DNA from: CAZYTO01 sp964650405
GTDB lineage: Bacteria > Acidobacteriota > Thermoanaerobaculia > Gp7-AA8
DNA length: 17,676 bases
Assembly (NCBI GenBank): GCA_964650405.1
Contig: CAZYTO010000102.1
Coordinates: 1-17,676 of the forward strand
Direction of reading: 5' to 3'
Positions 13,366 through 17,676 of the stretch are shown here, one piece after another (the first letter of the stretch is position 1; the number at the start of each line of letters is the position of its first letter). A program made the translations under genes and the position numbers. A model generated the notes under the pieces. The model searched no databases. It was given only the letters and a program-made list of their open reading frames with translations, and was not told the origin of the DNA.

Positions 13366-13440
13366 TGGTCACGCGGAGACGCGGAGATGGCGGAGAAAAG
13401 CAACTCCCTCCTCCGCGATCTCCGCTTCTCCGCGTGACCA
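13366..13440. repeat. 30-bp inverted repeat of ACGCGGAG-type octamers
   Basis: The arms at 13366-13395 and 13411-13440 match at 28 of 30 bases when one is reversed and complemented, with a 15-base loop. Each arm begins TGGTCACGCGGAG and continues with octamer-like GCGGAG units. No U-tract follows on either strand. It stands between the end of the gene at 13493 and the phosphodiesterase start. Similar ACGCGGAG-type intergenic repeats are common in high-GC soil bacteria, as I recall. Confidence 0.85.
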
Positions 13441-13492
13441 GTCCTCTTAGGAGTAGCGCGCCCGCGCTGTGTTGCCTAACGATGACTGCAGT

Positions 13493-13972
13493 TCACCGCT
13501 TCCACCCGCGCTTGCGCTTCTTCCCCTTGCCGTCGCGCAGCGCATGCTCCAGGCGGCGCACGATCTCTTTGGCGGGACTGCCCGGCACAAGGGGGAGTCG
13601 CTGAAAGTGGCGGAGCACGGCGATCGGAGACGGCATCTGCGCCGCGAGGCCGGCGTCCAGCTCCGCGTAGATGGCTGCCTCGCGCTCGTGCAGCTCGCGC
13701 CCCAGTGCGGTCAGGAACTCAGCCTCATTCACGTTCCTTTCCATCCGGTCGGCGCGCAGCCTGGCACTGACGCCGGGAGGAAGAGGAACACGCCCGGCGC
13801 GAAGCTCGGCAACCTGCCGCCGGATGAACGAGACCGTCACACGCTTCTTCCGGTTGCGGCGCCAGTTCGGAGGAGGAATGAGCAACTCGATGCCGGCATC
13901 CTCGATTCGCTTCTCCATCTCGGCGAGCAACGCGGTCAGTTTCTCCTCGGCGACCTGATAGGGATCTTTCAT
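13493..13972 (-). CDS. Hypothetical charged protein
   Basis: A 159-residue protein I do not recognise. AGGAGG five bases before the ATG supports it. Residues 1-28 are a predicted amphipathic helix (VAEEKLTALLAEMEKRIEDA), 33-52 form a Pro/Arg/Lys-rich stretch (PPPNWRRNRKKR), and 53-110 are helical and highly charged. The tail (146-159) is strongly basic (GKGKKRKRGWKR), which suggests nucleic-acid or membrane-surface contact. There is no signal peptide, membrane helix or cysteine pattern. The upstream gap carries a -10-like TACAGT (minus strand, 14017-14012) beside a GC-rich hairpin. It is on the same strand as the gene ending at 14100 but separated by 127 bp with a strong stem, so it is probably a separate unit. 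Confidence 0.75.
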   Translation of the reverse strand: MKDPYQVAEEKLTALLAEMEKRIEDAGIELLIPPPNWRRNRKKRVTVSFIRRQVAELRAGRVPLPPGVSARLRADRMERNVNEAEFLTALGRELHEREAAIYAELDAGLAAQMPSPIAVLRHFQRLPLVPGSPAKEIVRRLEHALRDGKGKKRKRGWKR

Positions 13973-14017
13973 GCCTTCCTCCTATCGATGACACTTCGCG
14001 GGAACCTGGATACTGTA

Positions 14018-14038
14018 CGGCCGCTTGCCTCGCGGCCG
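14018..14038. promoter_or_regulatory. Hairpin next to candidate -10 of hypothetical gene
   Basis: CGGCCGC and GCGGCCG form a seven-bp stem with a seven-base loop. On the minus strand the hairpin ends directly before TACAGT, a -10-like hexamer about 40 bases upstream of the ATG at 13972. It could be an operator, or it may be a chance GC-rich structure. Confidence 0.3.
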
Positions 14039-14063
14039 CTCATGACAAAATGTGCAAAGTGAC

Positions 14064-14085
14064 CGGGCGCGCATACGCGCGCCCG
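14064..14085 (-). terminator. Possible terminator (GC-rich hairpin, weak U-tract)
   Basis: A perfect nine-bp stem (CGGGCGCGC/GCGCGCCCG) with a four-base loop starts 15 bp after the stop of the minus-strand gene ending at 14100. Downstream on that strand the sequence is only moderately T-rich (ACTTTGCACATTTTG), so intrinsic termination would be inefficient or factor-assisted. Confidence 0.5.
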
Positions 14086-14099
14086 ATCCCCACCCACCT

Positions 14100-14720
14100 C
14101 TACTTCCCGGATTCCTTCTCCTCCATCGCCGTGGTCTGCGTCGCCGGCGCAGGATGCGGCTGCGGCTGCGGCGGCGGAGTCTGTGTGGCCGGCTTCTTCC
14201 GGCGGGCAATGGCCTTCAACCGTTTGACCTCGTCCACGTGCGGACGGAGCGCGGCGTTGCTGGGATCGCGCGCCACCTGCTGGGCAATGAGATAGGCGCG
14301 CGCCGAAGCCAGTCCGACACGCTGGCGGCGTACGAGGTTCGCATCCGCCACGCCGCGAAACATGGCCTTCAGCTCCGCCTCGACGGGTTTCCAGTTCACA
14401 GCGTCCTCGGCCATCTGCCGCACCTCCTCGGCCGGCTGTCCGACCGCCTGGGTCACGACGTCCGACGCGCCGATCACCGTGATCGACGCGTCCACCACCA
14501 CACCGGGCGTGCGGGCGAATTTCCGCATGGCAGCACGCTCTTCCTTCGTCAGCGGCGCGATGTCAGGGATCTGCGCCTGCAGAGCCCGCAACTGCTGAAT
14601 GACGGCGTCCGGCGTCAGCTTCGGCGTACCGGACGGATCTCCCGCCGCCGCCGCGCGATTGGGTTGTACGTTACTTTGAACCTGGGGCGTGTTCTCCGTG
14701 GTCTTGTTCGGGGTCTCCAT
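14100..14720 (-). CDS. Hypothetical helical protein with Pro/Gln-rich tail
   Basis: A 206-residue protein of no family I can name. Residues 1-37 are disordered and rich in Asn/Thr/Gln. Residues 38-176 are mostly helical: PDAVIQQLRALQAQI, then a conserved-looking core PLTKEERAAMRKFART, VIGASDVVTQAVGQP and RRQRVGLASARAYLIAQQVA, ending VKRLKAIARRKK. The tail 177-206 is Pro/Gln/Thr-rich. There is no signal peptide or membrane helix. The ATG at 14720 is preferred because GAGG lies five bases upstream; the 54-residue extension to 14882 is Arg/Pro-rich, crosses a palindrome and has no support. A cytoplasmic protein is likely. Confidence 0.75.
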   Translation of the reverse strand: METPNKTTENTPQVQSNVQPNRAAAAGDPSGTPKLTPDAVIQQLRALQAQIPDIAPLTKEERAAMRKFARTPGVVVDASITVIGASDVVTQAVGQPAEEVRQMAEDAVNWKPVEAELKAMFRGVADANLVRRQRVGLASARAYLIAQQVARDPSNAALRPHVDEVKRLKAIARRKKPATQTPPPQPQPHPAPATQTTAMEEKESGK

Positions 14721-15097
14721 GGGGTCCTCACTTCCTTCTGCCACAAGGGCGGTCAGGCCGGAGAGGGACGCAGTCGCGACGAAGCAGCGGCCATCCGGCT
14801 GGAGGTGACGGCGACGCGCCGGCACATCCGGTTGATGAATCCCGAGGTGCGCACCTCGGGGAGCCCGCGACAGGAGGAGCAAGCGCTCGACTCCCGCAAA
14901 AACGTGATGGCCGAAACCGTCACGTCCCTTCGTCGCCCGGAGCCGGTTCGACTACCACCCGCTCCGTAGTCCGAGCGACCGGCGTGTGTTGAACCGGCCT
15001 ACGAACGCCCGGAACCGTACAGCAGGGCGGGCGGGAGTGTCAAGTTCCGGGGTCGGACTCTAGATTAGCAATGCTAAGAGGGTTGCGCCTCGGGACG
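14721..15097. other. 377-bp gap: palindromes, no gene
   Basis: No frame here has a ribosome binding site or recognisable product. The gap holds a 20-bp perfect palindrome (14841-14860), a TTAGC/GCTAA hairpin at 15065-15077 just beyond the XRE gene, and a tmRNA-like T-loop string that does not fold. Promoters for the minus-strand gene starting at 14720 should be here but none is convincing. Confidence 0.55.
14841..14860. promoter_or_regulatory. Perfect 20-bp palindrome, possible operator
   Basis: CCCGAGGTGCGCACCTCGGG is identical to its reverse complement with no spacer. It lies 120 bp upstream of the start at 14720 and 240 bp downstream of the XRE stop codon. The symmetry suits a dimeric regulator, but no protein is linked to it. 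Confidence 0.4.
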
Positions 15098-15382
15098 CTA
15101 CCGGAACATCCGCCTTAGGATCGTCGCGTTGAAGGCAGAAAGAAGCGCCGATGGTTCGCACTCCATGGCGTAGGCCAGCTTCAGGATCGTCGTGAGGCTT
15201 GGCACCTTCAATCCTCGCTCGAGATCGGAGATGTAGTTAGTCGTCATCGTGGCGGAGCCGAGGCGGGTGTGATTCGCGAGCTTCTCCTGTGACAGTCCGC
15301 GCTCCTCGCGCAGCCGTTTCAGCGTCTCGCCGAACAGCTTCCCTTCAGGCGTAACCGTTGCGGACATCTCGTCATTCGACAT
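15098..15382 (-). CDS. XRE-family helix-turn-helix regulator
   Basis: A 94-residue DNA-binding protein, nearly all of it one Cro/CI-type HTH_3 domain at about 17-80. Visible elements are LFGETLKRLREERGLSQEKLA, TTNYISDLERGLKVPSL and ILKLAYAMECEPSALL, which match the five-helix pattern. GAGG eight bases before the ATG at 15382 favours that start over the one at 15367. It is divergent from a small ribbon-helix-helix-like gene with 56 bp between start codons, so the two probably share a control region and the XRE protein may regulate both. Proteins this short are common as autoregulators or antitoxin-like repressors, but no toxin is evident. Confidence 0.9.
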   Translation of the reverse strand: MSNDEMSATVTPEGKLFGETLKRLREERGLSQEKLANHTRLGSATMTTNYISDLERGLKVPSLTTILKLAYAMECEPSALLSAFNATILRRMFR

Positions 15383-15395
15383 CAGGCGAACCTCT

Positions 15396-15436
15396 TGCGT
15401 CGATATGCAATCGATGTCATGCTATCGCGGTGATAC
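15396..15436. promoter_or_regulatory. Shared divergent control region with small palindrome
   Basis: The 56-bp gap between the XRE and RHH-like genes contains TCGAT, five bases, ATCGA (an inverted repeat at about 15399-15413). It is clearly more AT-rich than its surroundings. TGATACAT sits just before the plus-strand ATG. This is the natural place for an XRE operator, but exact elements are not proven. Confidence 0.4.
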
Positions 15437-15438
15437 AT

Positions 15439-15708
15439 ATGAGTGATCGCACTAACACCTACAGCACACTACAGGTGAAACCGCCGTCCTTCGTCGTCAT
15501 CGTTCTCCGGCAGCGAGCGGAAGGATCCGGAAAGACAGTCTCAGAGATCCTGGAACGGCTGCTACTCGAAGACCTGATGCTGGACGAGCTCCAGGCGATG
15601 GCGGAGCAAGTTCCCGGCCTGGGACGAGCATTCACCGAATGGTGGCGATCGCGGTGGAAAGGAAATGAGGCGCGGTCTCCGCATCCTGCGGGAACTGACA
15701 GCCGGTAA
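15439..15708 (+). CDS. Small ribbon-helix-helix-like protein
   Basis: An 89-residue protein. The segment VKPPSFVVIVLRQRAEGSGK (13-32), continuing TVSEILERLLLEDL (33-46), resembles the beta-strand, helix, helix pattern of CopG/Arc-type DNA-binding proteins: a short strand, then a helix with A-x-x-S-G-K-T-V-S-E-I-L-x-R-L-L. A second helix with aromatic residues (AFTEWWRSRWK, 64-74) and a polar tail follow. The ATG at 15439 follows GGTG about seven bases upstream; 27 residues of upstream extension overlap the divergent XRE gene and were rejected. RHH proteins are often antitoxins or repressors, and an XRE gene stands opposite, but no toxin gene follows. The RHH call is from pattern alone. Confidence 0.65.
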   Translation: MSDRTNTYSTLQVKPPSFVVIVLRQRAEGSGKTVSEILERLLLEDLMLDELQAMAEQVPGLGRAFTEWWRSRWKGNEARSPHPAGTDSR

Positions 15709-15840
15709 CGGACGCACGGTCTTCGCCAGTCCGCCGCACATCCGAGCCGTTCTCGCCTGTGTGGATGGCGGCGCCCCCTGCCGGCCCAACGCTGTGCCGG
15801 GTGCAGACCTGCTGCACTGATGGCGGCACGGTATGAAACA

Positions 15841-16092
15841 CCCTCTCCCGGCGGGAGAGGGTCGCCGCGCCGCGGGCATCACTGGAATCGCGGTCCCGGC
15901 AGGCGGTCAGCGGCGCGGCGGGGTGAGGGGCTTCCTGCATGGGGCTCCCCAGGCGTTGGTTTCGAGAGCGTCCTGCGAACAAGGACGAGGAACCCCCTCA
16001 CCCCGGCTCCTCCGCGCTGACAGCTCGGAACCCGACTCACTGCTGCGCGAGATCGCGCGCTCCGTCGCCGACCCTCTCCCGCGGGGAGAGGG
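15841..16092. repeat. Inverted pair of REP-like sequences
   Basis: CCCTCTCCC-GGC-GGGAGAGGG at 15841-15861 forms a nine-bp hairpin followed by GGGGTGAGGGG at 15920-15930. The mirror image lies to the right: CCCCTCACCCC at 15994-16004 and CCCTCTCCC-GCG-GGGAGAGGG at 16072-16092. The two copies of about 90 bp face each other around a 63-bp centre. This is typical of BIME-like paired REP elements. Between hairpin and GGGGTGAGGGG the copies are poorly conserved. Confidence 0.75.
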
Positions 16093-16332
16093 CGTTCACG
16101 ACGCTGTCTGCGTTCGCACTTCCGCACCGGCAGGCCTCCGGCGTGGTCCTTGCCTTGCCGTGTCTCCGTCATGTGGACACTCGCTTCCCGGACGCTGCAC
16201 TCAGTTGTTGTCGCCGAACTGGATCGCCTCACGCCATGAATCCACGCGAATACTGCCTCGGGGTGGTCTCTCGAGGGCACGGACAGGATTGTCCGTCCTC
16301 CACGGCAAGATCTTGCGCACGGCGGGATTCCC

Positions 16333-16521
16333 GTGTGAACGTGCCTGGCCCCGGTGTGCACATGCCTGGCCCCCGTGCGCACGTGCCTGGCCCCCGTGTG
16401 CACATGCCTGGCCCCCGTGTGCACGTGCCTGGCCCCCGTGTGCACGTGGCTGGCCCCTGTGTGCACGTGCCTGGCCCCCGTGTGCACATGCCTGGCCCCC
16501 GTGTGCACGTGCCTGGCCCCC
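16333..16521. repeat. 21-bp minisatellite, nine units
   Basis: Nine head-to-tail 21-bp units start at 16333, 16354, 16375, 16396, 16417, 16438, 16459, 16480 and 16501. The consensus begins GTGTGCACRTGCC and continues TGGCCCCC. Position nine alternates between A and G; other changes are few. A degraded tenth unit may follow to about 16535. Units contain the self-complementary GTGCAC, and the G variants also contain CACGTG. There are no unique spacers, so it is not CRISPR. Confidence 0.92.
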
Positions 16522-16645
16522 CTGCGCCACGCTGGTTTCACCGCCGGATTACCGCCGTTCACGGGTCCAGTGCTCGAAACGATCGCCGCCTCCGCTCGCC
16601 CGCTCGCCGCTCGCCGCACCCCGCCGCCAACCGGCACCATCCTTG

Positions 16646-16651
16646 TAAACT
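16646..16651 (+). promoter_or_regulatory. Candidate -10 (TAAACT), leaderless start
   Basis: TAAACT ends seven bases before the ATG of the substrate-binding lipoprotein and no Shine-Dalgarno sequence intervenes. The sequence just upstream is GC-rich with no clear -35. Confidence 0.45.
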
Positions 16652-16658
16652 CCCGCGC

Positions 16659-17676
16659 ATGAACGTTCGGAACGCTCTCGGACTGCTGGCCATCTCCCTC
16701 CTCCTCGCCGCCTGCGGTGGTGGTGAGAACAAGAGCGGCGGTACGGCGAAGGACACGCTGGTCATGGCCTTCAAGGCCTCGCCGACGAACCTCGACTCGC
16801 GGGTGGGGAACGACAACTACTCGGGGCGGGCGGCCGAGCTGATCTACAGCGGCCTGATCAAGGTCACGCCGAATTTCGACTATGCCCCGGACCTGGCCAC
16901 GAAGTGGGAGACACCGGACGACAGGACGCTCGTCTTTCACCTCAATCCGGCCGCGAAGTTCCACAACGGCCAGCCGGTGAGGGCCGCGGATGTGAAGTGG
17001 ACGTACGACTCGCTCATGGCCCCCGATTTCATCTCCTCGAAGAAGTCGGGCTATGCCGCCGTGGACCGCATCGAGGCGCCGGACGACCACACGGTCATCT
17101 TCCGGCTGAAGGAGCCGAATCCGGGCATCCTCGACAACCTCACCGTCGGCATCCTCCCCACCGGCGCCGACACGAACGTCTACAAGACGAAGCCGATCGG
17201 CTGCGGCCCGTACAAGGTCGTGGAGTACCGTCCCGACGACCGGCTGGTGCTGGAGGCCTTCGACGGATGGCACGGCGGCGCGCCGAAGATCAAGCACATC
17301 GTCATCCGCATGATCCCCGACGCCACCACGCTCGTGCTCGAGCTCAAGCGCGGCTCGGTGCAGATGGAAGTGAACTGCATCCCCTTCGAGAACGTGGCGC
17401 AGTTCGAGAAGGATCCGCAGTTCAAGGTGGTGAAGTCGCCCGGATCGGTCTACCAGTACCTCGCCTTCAACCTGCACGACCCCCTGCTGGCGAAGAAGGA
17501 AGTGCGCCAGGCCATCGCCCACGCCATAGACCGGGAGCGGACCATGCGCGACATCCAGCCGCGCCACGCCGTGCCCAACTGCTACTTCATGTGCTGCTCG
17601 AACCGCGTCGGCACCGAAGCCCCGTGGAACATCGGGCAGTTCTACGGCTCGAGCTACTTCGTCGATCCGCGCGGCA
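16659..17676 (+). CDS. ABC peptide-type substrate-binding lipoprotein, chimeric 3' end, partial
   Basis: The frame is open from ATG to the window edge (339 codons). Residues 1-19 are a lipoprotein signal with lipobox LAAC (Cys19). Residues 33-299 are an SBP_bac_5-type solute-binding domain of peptide/nickel ABC transporters: AAELIYSGLIKV, LVFHLNPAAKFHNGQPV, ADVKWTYDSL, GCGPYKV, VYQYLAFNLHDPLLAKKEVRQ and AIAHAIDRERTMRDIQ. From about residue 300 the sequence is no longer a binding protein. HAVPNCYFMCCSNRVGTEAP, followed by WNIGQFYGSSYFVDPRG, matches the C-terminal region of beta-ureidopropionase-type nitrilases. The join (near 17556) is in frame, the binding protein loses roughly its second half, and the nitrilase part lacks the catalytic Glu-Lys-Cys region as far as can be seen. 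A gene fusion by deletion or an assembly chimera are both possible. No SD is present before the ATG. Confidence 0.85.
   Translation, partial: MNVRNALGLLAISLLLAACGGGENKSGGTAKDTLVMAFKASPTNLDSRVGNDNYSGRAAELIYSGLIKVTPNFDYAPDLATKWETPDDRTLVFHLNPAAKFHNGQPVRAADVKWTYDSLMAPDFISSKKSGYAAVDRIEAPDDHTVIFRLKEPNPGILDNLTVGILPTGADTNVYKTKPIGCGPYKVVEYRPDDRLVLEAFDGWHGGAPKIKHIVIRMIPDATTLVLELKRGSVQMEVNCIPFENVAQFEKDPQFKVVKSPGSVYQYLAFNLHDPLLAKKEVRQAIAHAIDRERTMRDIQPRHAVPNCYFMCCSNRVGTEAPWNIGQFYGSSYFVDPRG

Larger units (their letters stand above)
15709..16658. other. 950-bp gap: repeats, no supported gene
   Basis: The gap holds an inverted pair of REP-like sequences (15841-16092) and a 21-bp minisatellite (16333-16521). 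Long frames are open through both on each strand because the repeats lack stop codons and the minisatellite period is a multiple of three. They give low-complexity products with no ribosome binding site. The segments 15709-15840, 16093-16332 and 16522-16640 show nothing I can name. Confidence 0.7.

Noticed and set aside
12254..13450. 398-codon frame antisense to the phosphodiesterase
   Set aside because: Highly charged composition, no domain, and opposite a gene with full catalytic motifs.
14880..14966. tRNA or tmRNA 3' end (GGTTCGACTACCACCCGCTCC)
   Set aside because: The T-loop string looks right, but the flanking five bases do not pair as a T-stem, no acceptor stem or anticodon arm forms, and no CCA-like end or tag peptide is found.
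14052..14969. 305-codon plus-strand frame
   Set aside because: Antisense to the gene at 14100-14720, which has a good ribosome binding site; Arg/His-rich composition.
16333..16521. CRISPR array
   Set aside because: Units are contiguous with no unique spacers and there are no cas genes.
15833..17567. Long frames on both strands (271 and 562 codons) across the repeats and into the ABC gene
   Set aside because: They lack ribosome binding sites, are low-complexity over the 21-bp repeat, and the minus frame is antisense to the clear substrate-binding protein. The minisatellite lacks stops and has a period divisible by three.

Overview
The window is GC-rich, bacterial and looks chromosomal. It has no rRNA, tRNA, phage or transposase gene to fix the taxonomy. 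Large secreted VPS10/BNR-type propellers, DUF3011 proteins, many signal-peptide proteins and repeat-filled intergenic gaps suggest an Acidobacteriota-like soil or sediment bacterium (perhaps Thermoanaerobaculia). This is an inference, not a proof. I support 17 coding genes, including one of 50 codons between positions 8450 and 8602.

Layout. 96-2094 (minus): a putative outer-membrane barrel protein overlaps a downstream exported alpha/beta hydrolase. 2308-6248 (plus): a triple-DUF3011 secreted protein and a 1005-residue secreted beta-propeller protein, separated by back-to-back heptamer repeat arrays. 6354-8350: an AraC-type regulator divergent from an exported fusion of a heavy-metal-binding domain and a DJ-1/PfpI domain. 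8450-8888 (minus): a cold-shock protein, a clear intrinsic terminator and a 50-residue basic/acidic protein. 9549-10397 (plus): a leucine-rich-repeat protein. 10413-13264 (minus): a tightly packed operon of a membrane-anchored alkaline-phosphatase-superfamily enzyme, a nucleotidyltransferase and a small protein with a duplicated KFRSIEEMNA motif. 13493-14720 (minus): two unrecognised genes. 15098-15708: a divergent XRE regulator and ribbon-helix-helix-like pair. 16659-end (plus): a peptide-type ABC substrate-binding lipoprotein that switches in frame to a nitrilase/beta-ureidopropionase sequence just before the window ends.

Most of the unusual content lies between genes. Degenerate heptamers of the form RGGTNNC recur at six sites, one of them inside the start of a coding sequence. 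Other intergenic gaps carry different 7-8 bp units (GATGAAG, ACGCGGAG, GCGAWTNA), often as facing arms. There is also a 164-bp MITE-like element, a pair of inverted REP-like sequences and a 21-bp minisatellite of nine units. Several exported-protein genes lack a Shine-Dalgarno sequence and have a -10-like hexamer 6-9 nt before the ATG, which suggests leaderless transcripts. The cold-shock gene has a hairpin that would hide its ribosome binding site.

No complete known defence or biosynthetic system is visible. The best candidates for new biology are the phosphodiesterase/nucleotidyltransferase/RSIEEMN operon, the exported metal-binding DJ-1-like protein, the heptamer repeat families and the terminal chimeric gene, which may be an assembly artefact.
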